Positions 51,585-60,512 of a stretch of 64,000 nt of DNA are shown piece by piece. Both the position numbers and the translations under genes were made by a program. This DNA comes from Ornatilinea apprima (lineage in GTDB: Bacteria; Chloroflexota; Anaerolineae; Anaerolineales; Anaerolineaceae). Under the pieces are notes generated by a model. It made no database searches. It saw nothing but the letters and a program-made list of their open reading frames with translations, and was not told where the DNA came from. The stretch's first letter is position 1. Every line of letters starts with the position of its first letter. Where the stretch lies: contig NZ_LGCL01000024.1 of the NCBI RefSeq assembly GCF_001306115.1, forward strand, positions 186,001-250,000, given 5' to 3'.

Positions 51585-52292
51585 ATGAAAACTATCGGCA
51601 TGATCGGCGGGATGAGCTGGGAATCATCCATCGAGTATTACCGCATCACCAACCAGCGCGTGCGCGAAAAGCTGGGCGGGCTGCATTCGGCCAAAAGCGT
51701 TATGGTCTCAGTTGATTTCGCGGAGATCGAGGTACTGCAAAGCAGCGGGCGCTGGGACGAGGCCACCCAAATGATGGTCGACGCGGCCCTGCAGGTGCAG
51801 CGCGGCGGCGCGGATTTTTTGATGATCTGCACCAACACCATGCACCGCATGGCCGAAGAAGTGCGCGCCGCGCTGCAAATCCCCCTGCTGCACATCGCCG
51901 ACGCCACCGCCGCGCGCGTAAAGCAGACGGGCATGACCAAGATTGGCCTGCTGGGCACGCGCTTCACCATGGAAGAAGACTTCTACTGCGGACGGCTGGA
52001 AAGCCTGCACGGCCTGCAAGTGTTGGTCCCAAACGCCGCCGGGCGCGGCCTGGTGCACCGCGTCATCTACGACGAACTGGTGCTGGGGCAAACCAAACCC
52101 GCCTCACGGGCGGAGTTTGCGCGCATCATCAGCCAAATGCAAGCCGAAGGCGCGCAGGGTGTCATTCTGGGCTGCACCGAGATTGGCCTGCTGGTCAAAC
52201 AAGGCGACGTTGACCTGCCGCTCTTCGACACCACACGCATTCACGCAGAAGCCGCGGTAGACGCGGCCCTGGGCGAACTGGATTTGTCTTAA
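51585..52292 (+). CDS. Aspartate/glutamate racemase family protein
   Basis: A 235-residue cofactor-independent racemase. The start MKTIGMIGGMSWESSIEYYRITNQ is typical of aspartate racemases, and the two catalytic cysteines are in MICTNTMHRM and LGCTEIGLL. It makes D-aspartate or D-glutamate for the wall or other uses. The ATG follows AAGGAAAC, and a TGATACAAT element about 40 bases upstream (51538-51546) could be an extended -10. Its promoter lies right next to the repeat array. The downstream gene is convergent, four bases away. Confidence 0.92.
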   Translation: MKTIGMIGGMSWESSIEYYRITNQRVREKLGGLHSAKSVMVSVDFAEIEVLQSSGRWDEATQMMVDAALQVQRGGADFLMICTNTMHRMAEEVRAALQIPLLHIADATAARVKQTGMTKIGLLGTRFTMEEDFYCGRLESLHGLQVLVPNAAGRGLVHRVIYDELVLGQTKPASRAEFARIISQMQAEGAQGVILGCTEIGLLVKQGDVDLPLFDTTRIHAEAAVDAALGELDLS

Positions 52293-52296
52293 AAAA

Positions 52297-53628
52297 TTAC
52301 CGGGATTCGGAGCGCGCGGCACGCATCGCCGGGCGGCTGCGCAACCACTGCCAGGCAGTCTGCGCCAGGCTGGCCAGCAGGTACGCCAGCGCGCCGTAAT
52401 ACAGGCCTATGCCGCGCCCCAGCGCCACACCCACAGCCAGCACCAGAGCCGCCGTCGCCAGGAAAATCGCGACTGATTCGGAAATGCCGCGCGTGTCGCT
52501 GCCGTGCATAATCGCTCCCTGGTACCAGCTTTGCATGGCCACCAGCGCGGGAATCGGCAGCAGAATCCACGTTCCCTGAACCGCCACGCTGGATAACGGC
52601 TGCGAAAGCGCGCTCAACTGGTTGAAATACAGGTAAGCCAGCGGGGTGATCATCAGCAGCAGGTGCAAGCCGGAGGTGGAAAGCGCCAGGCCGGTGGTAA
52701 AGCGCCGCAGGCTGGTGTGCGCGCGCGGCTCGCCCATCAACGCCACCACCACTTCGTTATAGGCGGTGCCAAAACTGCGCAGCACGGTGACCAATGAATA
52801 GACCACCGGCCACACCGCCAGCGATTCCAGCGCGCGCGGCATGCGGCTCAGCCCGGCCGAAGCGACAGGCTGCCACAAGAAGCTCATCAGCGAGGTCAGC
52901 GCCAGGGGCACATAAAAGGCGAAGAATTTACCCCAGGTGAGCGGCTCTACCGCCGGCGCGGCGCGGATTTCGTCCAACACCGGGCGCACGCGCAGCACAG
53001 CGTAGGTGCCTTCCGCCGTCACACTCAACGCCTGCGCCGCTGCCCCCACCACGGCTCCCGGCACCGTCTGCAGACTGTACCCCACCCCCAGCGCCAGCAG
53101 ATAGGTAACCAGGCGAATCACAGTTCCCACCACCACCGCGTCCGAATGGCCATAGCGGATCATCGCGCCCTGCTCGAAGCGGCGCAGGGCGATGGCCGGC
53201 GTCCAGGGGGTCATAAACATCAGCCCCAGCCGCGCCGGTTCAATGATCTCTTCCGGCACGCCCAACAATTGGCGCGTTACAAAATAGTACAGGGGGGTAA
53301 AAGCCACCAAAGCATGCAGCAGGCCCAAGCTGACCGCCGCGATGTGCGTGAAGCGCCGCACCTTCAGGTAAGAGGCCCAATCCTTGCTCAGCGCGGTGGA
53401 TGCTGCCAGCAGCATGATGATGGGTGATTCGATGATCAGCGAAATGGGGTGCACCACGCTGCCGTAGGCCGCCAGGTTGATTTCCGGGTCGGCCAGGCGC
53501 GCGATCACCGCGTTCATCGCCGGGAACGCCAGGGTCATCATCAGCCAGCTGGCCGCCAGCGGCCACCAGGTTTTGATAATGCGCCGCAAGGTCAGTGGGC
53601 GGGGTTGGAGAGTCATAGTCGGGTTCAT
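52297..53628 (-). CDS. MATE/flippase-like multi-pass membrane protein
   Basis: A 443-residue membrane protein with about twelve hydrophobic segments. Pseudo-twofold arrangement, a first-helix LAFPAMNAVIARLADPEINLAAYGSVVHP and later PLALTSLMSFLWQPVASAGLSRMP resemble the MATE/MOP flippase superfamily and also the ANKH-like group. No typical MATE signature can be verified, so the transported compound is open. The start is uncertain: ATGs at 53628 and 53616 are both without a clear ribosome site. It is a single gene. Confidence 0.68.
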   Translation of the reverse strand: MNPTMTLQPRPLTLRRIIKTWWPLAASWLMMTLAFPAMNAVIARLADPEINLAAYGSVVHPISLIIESPIIMLLAASTALSKDWASYLKVRRFTHIAAVSLGLLHALVAFTPLYYFVTRQLLGVPEEIIEPARLGLMFMTPWTPAIALRRFEQGAMIRYGHSDAVVVGTVIRLVTYLLALGVGYSLQTVPGAVVGAAAQALSVTAEGTYAVLRVRPVLDEIRAAPAVEPLTWGKFFAFYVPLALTSLMSFLWQPVASAGLSRMPRALESLAVWPVVYSLVTVLRSFGTAYNEVVVALMGEPRAHTSLRRFTTGLALSTSGLHLLLMITPLAYLYFNQLSALSQPLSSVAVQGTWILLPIPALVAMQSWYQGAIMHGSDTRGISESVAIFLATAALVLAVGVALGRGIGLYYGALAYLLASLAQTAWQWLRSRPAMRAARSESR

Positions 53629-53739
53629 AAGCGCAGTGGAAGAAGTATACCCTAAAGCGCCCGCCCTGCGCCGCTCCGTAGAGTCTTTGGTGTACAATCA
53701 AAATGCAGTCTGCGAAAAAAAATTGAGGATCACCCGCCG

Positions 53740-54300
53740 ATGAACTCTGCGCCCCCCGCCCGTACCGAATACGCTGTGTCCATGCTGGCTGCCAATCTCT
53801 ACGGCCTGGCGATTGGCCTGCCGCTGCTGGCCGCCTGCGGCTGGGCTTACACCGCGCGCTGGGGGTTTTCTCCGCTGGCGCGCGCGTTGGAGTGGAGCTT
53901 TCCCCGCCCGCTGATACTACTGGGGCTATTTTTAGGCGGAATCCTTGCGCATGAGTGGCTGCACGGCCTGAGCTGGGTGCTGTTTGGCCGCCTGCGCCTC
54001 TCGGACCTGCATTTTGGGGTGGAATGGAAAACCCTCACGCCCTACGCCCACGTAAAAACCCCTTTGGACGTTAACATCTACCGGCTGGGCACGATGATGC
54101 CAGGCCTGGTGGTTGGGCTGCTGCCCTATCTTTACGGGTTGTGGAGCGGGGAAGCGGGCTGGATGCTGTGGGGCGCGGTGTTCACCTTTGCCGCCAGCGG
54201 CGACTTTTTGGTGCTGTGGCTGCTGCGGCAGGTGCCGCCAGCCAGCCAGGTGGAAGATCACCCCACCAAGGCCGGCTGCTGGGTGATTCCCAGCGGCTAG
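53740..54300 (+). CDS. DUF3267 family membrane protein (zincin-like)
   Basis: A 186-residue protein with about four membrane helices. HEWLHG within GGILAHEWLHGLSWVLFG fits the HExxH zinc motif of the DUF3267 family, which is thought to be membrane metalloprotease-like. The second half (DVNIYRLGTMMPGLVVGLLPYLYGL...AASGDFLVLWLLRQV) matches the family's GDxLxL ending. The stop codon overlaps that of recO in convergent orientation (54297-54300). The proteolytic substrate is unknown. Confidence 0.88.
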   Translation: MNSAPPARTEYAVSMLAANLYGLAIGLPLLAACGWAYTARWGFSPLARALEWSFPRPLILLGLFLGGILAHEWLHGLSWVLFGRLRLSDLHFGVEWKTLTPYAHVKTPLDVNIYRLGTMMPGLVVGLLPYLYGLWSGEAGWMLWGAVFTFAASGDFLVLWLLRQVPPASQVEDHPTKAGCWVIPSG

Positions 54301-55082
54301 CCTTCTGCGCTGCCGTTTCTGCCGTTCTGGCGAATACGGCGCAGAAAATCCGGGCTGTTCAGCTTTCGTTCCAGGTGATAGGTAAAGTAATATTGCAGTA
54401 GTTGTTCCATCTCGCTGCGAATGGGCGCGGGAATATTGGCGCGTTTGCTCTCGGTGTAATTGCTGCGCTGGATATGGCGAAGAAAGCGCAGCGCCTCCAC
54501 CGAAGCCGGGCGGGCGGTAGGGTCTTGCGGACCGCAGCGCGGGCACAGCACTCCGCCCTGCAGCGCCGAGAAGAACTGGTCTTCCGCTTTGATTTCGGCC
54601 CCACAGCGCGCGCAATGAAACAACTGCGGCCGGAAGCCAAACAGGTCCAGCACGCGCAGGTCAAAATAGCGCAGTGCCAGAAACGCGTCTTCTTCTTCGC
54701 AGATGCGCCGCAAAGTGGCGGTGAGCAGCTGGTACAGGCCGGGGTCTTCACCCTCTTCATAACCAAAGCGGTCCACCAATTCCAGCACGGTGGCCGCCTG
54801 CCCCAGCTTGAGCAGATTGTCGCGCAGCGGCAGGTAGGCCTCCACGGTTTCGGCCTGGGTTACAATCCACATATCCCGCCCGCGCGCCAGCATCAGCGCC
54901 ACGCGGGTAAACGGCTCCAGGTGGCCTGCCTTGCGCGAGCGCAGCTTACGCACCCCTTTGGCCAGCGCGCGCAGCTTGCCGCGCTCGCGGGTGTAGACCA
55001 GCAGCAAGCGGTCAGCCTCACCCCAATCGGAATGGCGCAGCACCACCCCCTCCACGCGCAGCGAGCGAACTTCATTGGGCAT
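54297..55082 (-). CDS. recO: DNA repair protein RecO
   Basis: A 261-residue recombination mediator that helps RecA load on single-stranded DNA with RecR and RecF. It has the N-terminal OB fold (VEGVVLRHSDWGEADRLLLVYTRERGKLRALAKGVRK) and the helical domain with a four-Cys zinc site (CARCG...CPRCG, about residues 161-189). The ATG lies five bases after the cytidine deaminase stop. It is the last gene of the glmU operon. Confidence 0.95.
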   Translation of the reverse strand: MPNEVRSLRVEGVVLRHSDWGEADRLLLVYTRERGKLRALAKGVRKLRSRKAGHLEPFTRVALMLARGRDMWIVTQAETVEAYLPLRDNLLKLGQAATVLELVDRFGYEEGEDPGLYQLLTATLRRICEEEDAFLALRYFDLRVLDLFGFRPQLFHCARCGAEIKAEDQFFSALQGGVLCPRCGPQDPTARPASVEALRFLRHIQRSNYTESKRANIPAPIRSEMEQLLQYYFTYHLERKLNSPDFLRRIRQNGRNGSAEG

Positions 55083-55087
55083 GCGGG

Positions 55088-55498
55088 TTAATCGCGGGGT
55101 AAATCTTTGGGAGTAAACGCCCCCGGCAGCAGGCCGCCCACGGTGGTTTCCATGCGCACCTGCCCGTCCTTATCGGCGATATAGACCAGCGTATCCAGGC
55201 CAAACTCGGCCAGCACCTGGCGGCAGCTTCCGCACGGCGAACCGCCGTTATCGGTAACCACGGCAATCGCCTCAAACTGGCGCTCACCTTCCGACACAGC
55301 CTTAAACACAGCCACCCGCTCGGCGCAGATGGTGGTGGGGTAGGCCGCGTTTTCAATATTCACGCCGTCATACACCTTGCCCGAAGCCGTCAGCAGGGCC
55401 GCCCCTACCGGATAATGCGAGTAGGGCACGTACGCCCATTTGCGCGCTTCGATCGCCATTTGAATCAGGCGGTCACGCATTTCAGCGGTCAGCGTCAT
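55088..55498 (-). CDS. cdd: Cytidine deaminase
   Basis: A 136-residue homotetrameric-type enzyme converting cytidine to uridine. The motifs YSHYPVGAALLT, NIENAAYPTTICAERVAVF (Cys, Ala-Glu) and GGSPCGSCRQVLAEF supply the three zinc cysteines and the catalytic Glu. The start at 55498 has a GGAGGAG site and overlaps the end of the CNNM gene by 17 bases. Confidence 0.95.
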   Translation of the reverse strand: MTLTAEMRDRLIQMAIEARKWAYVPYSHYPVGAALLTASGKVYDGVNIENAAYPTTICAERVAVFKAVSEGERQFEAIAVVTDNGGSPCGSCRQVLAEFGLDTLVYIADKDGQVRMETTVGGLLPGAFTPKDLPRD

Positions 55499-56753
55499 GG
55501 TTTTTCTCCTCCAATAGCGACTCGGCAGGCCGGCGCGCGGCACGCACCAGGCGAATGCGCCGCCCGCTCACCTGTTCCACGGTTAAATTCCAACCTTCAA
55601 TTGTTACTTCTTCACCACCCAGGGGCACGCCGCCAATCTCACCGTATAAAAATCCGCCCAGCGTATCGGCAATCTCTTTCGTCAGGTGCGTGCCCAGCAG
55701 TTCGTTAATATCGTCCAGGTCAATGCGCCCCTGGAATAAATACTCGTCCGCGCTGATCTTCTGGAAGGGCAGTTCTTCTTTTTCGTCATACTCATCGCGA
55801 ATCTCGCCGACGATCTCTTCCACAATGTCTTCCAGGGTGACCAGCCCGGCCATGCCGCCATACTCATCCACCACCACCGCCATGTGCACCCCGCGCGCCT
55901 GCATCTCGCGCAGCAGCTCATCCACTTTTTTGGCTTCAGGGACAAAATAGGCCGGGCGCAGCAGCTCGCGGATGGGGCGAGGATGGCCGTTATCAATTTC
56001 AAGCATATCTTTGGCATACAGCAGGCCAATGATTTCGTCGATGGTCTCTTCATACACCGGAAAGCGCGAATGGCCCGACTGGCGCACGGCCTCTACCGCC
56101 TGCTCGCGCGTGGATTTCACGTCCAGGGCGAAGACGTCGATGCGCGGCACCATAATCTCGCGGCACAGCGTGTCGCTGAAGTGGAAGATGGAATAGATCA
56201 TCTTGCGCTCGCCCATCTCCAGCCCGCCTTCCGGCTGTTCTTCTTCCACCCAGTTCTTCAGCTCATCTTCCGTTACCGACCCCGGCGAGCGCACCAGCAA
56301 TTCGGGTGAGCCCAGCAAGCGCAGCAGCAGCCATGAAACCGGGCGGAACACCCACACCAACACCGCCGAGACGGGGGCCAGGCGCATTGCCCAACCTTCC
56401 GGATCGCGCAGAATAGCGCCCTCCAGAGCAAACTCCAGCGCTACTGCCAGCAGCGCGGCCCCCAAAGCCACCAGCAGCAGCACGCCCAGGCCTGCCGCGG
56501 GCAGCAGTTGGCTGGCCAGCAGCCAGGCAAACCCGGCCAGAATGAAATGCGCCAGCGCCAGGCTGAAGCGCAAGCTGGCCATCAGGTGCGTCTTTTCCAA
56601 CAGAGCCAGCGCGCGGTCCACAGCCGGTTGGTTTTCTTCGCGGCGGCTGATCAGATGCGGCAGGCGCGCGTGCACCAGGCTGGCGCGCGCCATCGATACC
56701 AGCAGGTCAACCGCCAGCGCGAAACCAAGACCCATCCACAAAAGATTATCCAT
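55482..56753 (-). CDS. CNNM/CorC family membrane protein (hemolysin C-like)
   Basis: A 423-residue protein, probably for divalent cation (Mg2+/Co2+) transport. The N-terminal DUF21 membrane domain (about 1-150, four helices) is followed by a CBS pair (about 200-320; MVPRIDVFALDVKSTREQAVEAVRQSGHSRFPVYEETIDEIIGLLYAKDML and HMAVVVDEYGGMAGLVTLEDIVEEIVGEIRDE) and a C-terminal CorC_HlyC domain. It overlaps glmU by eight bases upstream and cdd by 17 bases downstream. Confidence 0.94.
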   Translation of the reverse strand: MDNLLWMGLGFALAVDLLVSMARASLVHARLPHLISRREENQPAVDRALALLEKTHLMASLRFSLALAHFILAGFAWLLASQLLPAAGLGVLLLVALGAALLAVALEFALEGAILRDPEGWAMRLAPVSAVLVWVFRPVSWLLLRLLGSPELLVRSPGSVTEDELKNWVEEEQPEGGLEMGERKMIYSIFHFSDTLCREIMVPRIDVFALDVKSTREQAVEAVRQSGHSRFPVYEETIDEIIGLLYAKDMLEIDNGHPRPIRELLRPAYFVPEAKKVDELLREMQARGVHMAVVVDEYGGMAGLVTLEDIVEEIVGEIRDEYDEKEELPFQKISADEYLFQGRIDLDDINELLGTHLTKEIADTLGGFLYGEIGGVPLGGEEVTIEGWNLTVEQVSGRRIRLVRAARRPAESLLEEKNHDADR

Positions 56754-58104
56754 CGTGCCTTTCAGTTTTCTTCGTCAACGGGCGGGCCGGCACACCCACA
56801 ACAACCGTGTCGGGGGGCACGTCATGCGTTACCACCGATCCCGCACCTGTTTTACTATTATCGCCGATTTTCAGCGGCGCGACCAGCATGGTGTCGCTGC
56901 CAATAAACACATTGGCGCCAATCTCGGTGGGGTGTTTCTTCACTCCGTCGTAATTACAGGTGATGGTGCCCGCGCCAATGTTCACGTCCGGGCCGATCTG
57001 CGCGTTGCCAATGTATGAGAAATGGCCCATCTTGGTGCCGGGCCCCAGATACGAGTCTTTCACCTCGCCAAAATTACCCATGTGAACGTGCTGGGCCAGG
57101 TGCGCGCCCTTGCGCAGCCGCGCAAAGGGGCCCATATCCACGTCGTCTTCCAGCACGGCCTTTTCCATCACCGCCGCCAGCACCTTGCAGCGATTGCCCA
57201 CCTGGCAGTCGTCCATCATCGTGTTCGGGCCAATCTGACAGTCTTCGCCGATGTGCGTGCTGCCGCGCAGGTAGGTGTTTGGCCACACCACTGTGTCCAT
57301 GCCGATCTGCACACTGTCTTCAATAAAGGTGGTGGCCGGGTCAATCAGCGTTACGCCATTGAGCATGTGGCGCTGATTGATGCGCTGGCGCATCACGGCT
57401 TCGGCCTCGGCCAGATGCACGCGGGTGTTAATCCCCATCGCTTCGGCGGGGTCTTGCAGCACAATCGCGTTGACCTTCAGACCGTCTTGCGCGGCCAGCG
57501 CCACCACATCGGTCAGGTAATATTCACCCTTGGGAGACTTCTTCACGCGCTCCAGCGCGCCCCACAACCAGGCTTCGTTGAAGCAGTAGGCGGCCACATT
57601 CAGCTCACGGATGGCAAGCTGTTCGGGCGTGCAGTCGCGCTCTTCCACAATCGCCACCACCAATCCATCGGGGCCGCGCACAACGCGTCCAAAGCCGCGC
57701 GGATGGTCAGAGATGACCGTCAGCAGGCTGAGCGCGCCCGTGCTGCCGCGCTGCGCCTCCACCAGCGCGGAGAGCGTCTCGCCGGTCAGCAGGGGCATAT
57801 CCGCGCTGATCACCAGCACCAGGCCTGCGCTGCCGCTCACTTGCGAGCGCGCCGATTGCAGCGCGTGGGCGGTGCCCAACTGCTGCTCTTGCAGCGCGAA
57901 AACCGCCCGCTCGCCCACCACCTCGCGCACCTGCTCGGCGCCGTGGCCAACCACCACTACAATTGTTTCCGCGCCCGCGCCGGCGGCAGCCCGCAAGCTG
58001 TACTCGATCTGCGGGCGCCCGCAAATGGGGTGGAGCACTTTGGGTAATTTGGAGCGCATGCGGGTCCCCTGACCAGCCGCGAGAATCACAGCACTAACAT
58101 TCAT
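56746..58104 (-). CDS. glmU: Bifunctional GlmU (uridylyltransferase/acetyltransferase)
   Basis: Makes UDP-N-acetylglucosamine for cell-wall synthesis in two steps. The N-terminal pyrophosphorylase has AAGQGTRMRSKLPKVLHPICGRPQIEY and QLGTAHAL; the C-terminal acetyltransferase is a left-handed beta-helix with hexapeptide repeats and ends in GAGTITCNYDGVKKHPTEIGANVFIGSDTMLVAPLKIGDNSKTGAGSVVTHDV. At 452 residues it matches E. coli GlmU (456). The start at 58104 has a GGAGGAAA site. It is the first gene of the glmU-CNNM-cdd-recO operon. Confidence 0.96.
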   Translation of the reverse strand: MNVSAVILAAGQGTRMRSKLPKVLHPICGRPQIEYSLRAAAGAGAETIVVVVGHGAEQVREVVGERAVFALQEQQLGTAHALQSARSQVSGSAGLVLVISADMPLLTGETLSALVEAQRGSTGALSLLTVISDHPRGFGRVVRGPDGLVVAIVEERDCTPEQLAIRELNVAAYCFNEAWLWGALERVKKSPKGEYYLTDVVALAAQDGLKVNAIVLQDPAEAMGINTRVHLAEAEAVMRQRINQRHMLNGVTLIDPATTFIEDSVQIGMDTVVWPNTYLRGSTHIGEDCQIGPNTMMDDCQVGNRCKVLAAVMEKAVLEDDVDMGPFARLRKGAHLAQHVHMGNFGEVKDSYLGPGTKMGHFSYIGNAQIGPDVNIGAGTITCNYDGVKKHPTEIGANVFIGSDTMLVAPLKIGDNSKTGAGSVVTHDVPPDTVVVGVPARPLTKKTERHDG

Positions 58105-58143
58105 TTTGGTTTTCCTCCCAGGCAAGACAGCAGTGTATGAGAC

Positions 58144-58190
58144 AAAAACAGGCTTTGCGCTGCCGACAAAGCGACGCAAAGCCTGTTTTT
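58144..58190 (-). terminator. Terminator of the tRNA-Gln gene
   Basis: AAAAACAGGCTTTGCG (58144-58159) pairs perfectly with CGCAAAGCCTGTTTTT (58175-58190), giving a 16-bp stem whose 3' side ends in TTTTT in minus direction. It also insulates glmU from the tRNA transcript. Confidence 0.93.
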
Positions 58191-58214
58191 CTTTTGAGCA
58201 GCGAAAGTCTCAGG

Positions 58215-58285
58215 CAGGGGCGCTCGGATTCGAACCAAGATCAACAGATTCAAAGTCTGGTGTGCTGCCATTGCACCACGCCCCT
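58215..58285 (-). tRNA. tRNA-Gln (anticodon TTG)
   Basis: A 71-base cloverleaf on the minus strand: acceptor stem AGGGGCG/CGCCCCT with discriminator G, D arm with GTGCAATGGCAGCAC, anticodon stem CAGA/TCTG around CTTTGAA (anticodon TTG, glutamine), and T arm GGTTCGAATCC. The 3' CCA is not encoded (genomic CCT follows). Confidence 0.95.
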
Positions 58286-58309
58286 GTGTTTACAGGTCAT
58301 CAGGATTGA

Positions 58310-58339
58310 ATTTTAACACAATTCTTGCTAAACTGGCAA
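58310..58339 (-). promoter_or_regulatory. tRNA-Gln promoter
   Basis: Minus-strand TTGCCA (58334-58339), an 18-base spacer and TAAAAT (58310-58315), the -10 preceded by TGT as extension. The start would lie about 18 bases before the tRNA 5' end. Confidence 0.75.
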
Positions 58340-58347
58340 TAGTGCGG

Positions 58348-58376
58348 TTGCCTTGTAAGACATTTTGTGCTATAAA
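58348..58376 (+). promoter_or_regulatory. Divergent promoter reading toward the peptide-binding protein
   Basis: TTGCCT (58348-58353), a 17-base spacer and TATAAA (58371-58376), preceded by TGC. The leader to the ATG at 58727 would be about 345 bases and contains no gene that I can support (58377-58726). Confidence 0.62.
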
Positions 58377-58726
58377 ATTCTTTATTTATGAAATTTAACT
58401 CGCTATTCATCAGTAACCCTGCCAGGACGGTTGTCTCCCAATACAGGCGGCTTTTGAATAGATTGCCTTGATCAGATCAGGGTCGGGCGGTGAGACAGCC
58501 CAAAGGGTTCCCCGTCTGCTCCCACATTTTCCTGACAGCCTAAAACCATTTATTGGATGCTTTTATCGGGCATGCCCAGCCCGTTAAATTTTTGCTAGCG
58601 GTTTTTATTTGCCCATATCCCACAGGAGAACAGGATATAGAAAGGAGTCACCCTCACAAGCCTGACCGCATACCCTTTCCATGTTGTTTTACTTTCCGAA
58701 CAATCACCTTTGAGGAGGAACAGAAG

Positions 58727-60454
58727 ATGTCTCGTGTTAAAACCTGGCTGATTATCAGCGTTGTGCTCATTGCCTCCATGCTGCTGGCTGCCTGCCAGCC
58801 CGCCCCTGCCGCAGAAGTCCCGGCAGCCGGGACCGAACCGGTTGTGCTGAACATTTGCCGCAGCACCGCCGGCGATATTCCCACCATCGACCCCGCTCTG
58901 GCGTGGGACGTGATTTCCATCCAGATCATTGACGAAACCACGGTTGGCCTCACCCGCCAGAACGAAGTAACCACCGAGAATGAACTGGCCATGGCCACCA
59001 GCTACACCGTCTCGGATGACGGACTCACCTACACCTTCAAGATCCGTGATGACGTCCAGTGGGTCAAATGGGACGGCGTGGCCAAAGAAGTTGTGCCAGT
59101 GCTGGACTGCGAAGGCAACCCGCGCAAAGTGACCGCCAAAGATTTTGAGTACGGTATGCTGCGCACTGCCAACCCCGATACCGGTGCTGATTATGCTTAT
59201 GTGCTCGGCCTGACGGTAGCTGGCGCTGAAGCCTACTCTGCCGGCGAGGCTGAAGATGCTTCTGGTGTGGGTATCAAAGCCATCGATGACACCACCCTGG
59301 AAATCAAATTCCTTGAACCGAACGTGTACAACCTCAGCATCATCGGTCTGTGGTTCACCCACGCCCAGCCTTCCTGGCTGATCGACGGCGACGACTGCAC
59401 CGAAGGCGTGGGAAACCGCTGGGTAGAGACCGGCTTCTTCCAGGGCTACGGTCCCTTTGTGCTCAAGGAATGGATCCACGACTCACGCCTGACGCTGGTG
59501 AAGAACCCCTACTGGCCAGGCGACGCGGTTGTGCCCAGCCCCACCGTTGACCAAATTGTATGGACCACGCTCAGCGGCAGCTCGTGCCTGGCCGAGTTTG
59601 AAGCCGGCACCGCCGACATCTCCGAAATCCCCTCCGGCGATTTCGACCGCATCGTCTCGGACACCAAATACAAAGACATGCTCTTCCCCGTCACTGAGCT
59701 AGGCACCGAGTTCTACAGCTTCAACACCCAGAAAGCCCCCACCGATGACGTGCGCGTGCGCCAGGCCCTTTCGATGGCCATTGACCGCGAAGCCCTGGTG
59801 AAAGTGATCAAAGAAGGCATTGTGGCGCCCTTCTTCACCCACCCCGGCGCCACCGGTGCGCCCAGCCCCGAGAAATTCCCGGAATTGGGTGTGAAGTTTG
59901 ACCCCGAAGCCGCCAACGCCCTGCTGGACGACTACCTGACCGAAAAAGGCCTCACCCGCGAAGACCTCGACATGGTGCTGATGTTCAACACCTCCGAAGG
60001 CCACAAGATGCGCGCGGAAGCCATCCAGCAAATGTGGAAAGAAAATCTGGGCCTCGATGTGCAGCTCACCAACCAGGAATGGAAAGTGTACAAAGTAACC
60101 CGCACCGAAGGCGGGGAGAATATCTACCGCTCAAGCTGGATTCAGGACTACCCGGACGCCAACAACTTCCTCATGGAAGTCTTCGGCATCCCCGGCGCCG
60201 GTTTCGCGGATGTGGTCGACTGGTCTGGCCCGTCGCATGAAAAGTTTGTGGAAATTCTTACCGCCGCTGCCAAAGAGACCGACCCAGCCAAACGCCAGCA
60301 ATTATACGCTGACGCTGAGCAGATCCTGGTCAGTGACGAAGCCGTGGTTGCCCCGCTGTACTGGTACAGCAGCCTGGAACTGCGCCAATCACGCTTCCAG
60401 ATGGAACCCTCGGTAACCGGTTACGAACGCTACGAGAAGTGGACGCTGAAGTAA
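58727..60454 (+). CDS. Family 5 extracellular solute-binding protein (peptide type)
   Basis: A 575-residue lipoprotein of the OppA/DppA type. The signal peptide ends in the lipobox LLAACQP. The mature part shows RSTAGDIPTIDPALAWDVISIQIIDETTVGLTR, YTFKIRDDVQWVKWDG and the family segment VRQALSMAIDREALVKVIKEGI. It delivers peptides or other compounds to an ABC importer whose membrane genes are not adjacent. The GAGGAGGAACAG site sets the start at 58727. It is followed by a strong terminator, so it is transcribed alone. Confidence 0.94.
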   Translation: MSRVKTWLIISVVLIASMLLAACQPAPAAEVPAAGTEPVVLNICRSTAGDIPTIDPALAWDVISIQIIDETTVGLTRQNEVTTENELAMATSYTVSDDGLTYTFKIRDDVQWVKWDGVAKEVVPVLDCEGNPRKVTAKDFEYGMLRTANPDTGADYAYVLGLTVAGAEAYSAGEAEDASGVGIKAIDDTTLEIKFLEPNVYNLSIIGLWFTHAQPSWLIDGDDCTEGVGNRWVETGFFQGYGPFVLKEWIHDSRLTLVKNPYWPGDAVVPSPTVDQIVWTTLSGSSCLAEFEAGTADISEIPSGDFDRIVSDTKYKDMLFPVTELGTEFYSFNTQKAPTDDVRVRQALSMAIDREALVKVIKEGIVAPFFTHPGATGAPSPEKFPELGVKFDPEAANALLDDYLTEKGLTREDLDMVLMFNTSEGHKMRAEAIQQMWKENLGLDVQLTNQEWKVYKVTRTEGGENIYRSSWIQDYPDANNFLMEVFGIPGAGFADVVDWSGPSHEKFVEILTAAAKETDPAKRQQLYADAEQILVSDEAVVAPLYWYSSLELRQSRFQMEPSVTGYERYEKWTLK

Positions 60455-60478
60455 GCGGCTGAAGCTTCGCTCAAATCA

Positions 60479-60512
60479 ACAGCGCGTGGGGTTTCCACGC
60501 GCTGTTTTTTTT
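60479..60512 (+). terminator. Terminator of the peptide-binding protein gene
   Basis: ACAGCGCGTGG (60479-60489) pairs with CCACGCGCTGT (60495-60505), followed by eight T on the plus strand. The T-run overlaps the stop of the convergent REC-roadblock gene. Confidence 0.94.
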
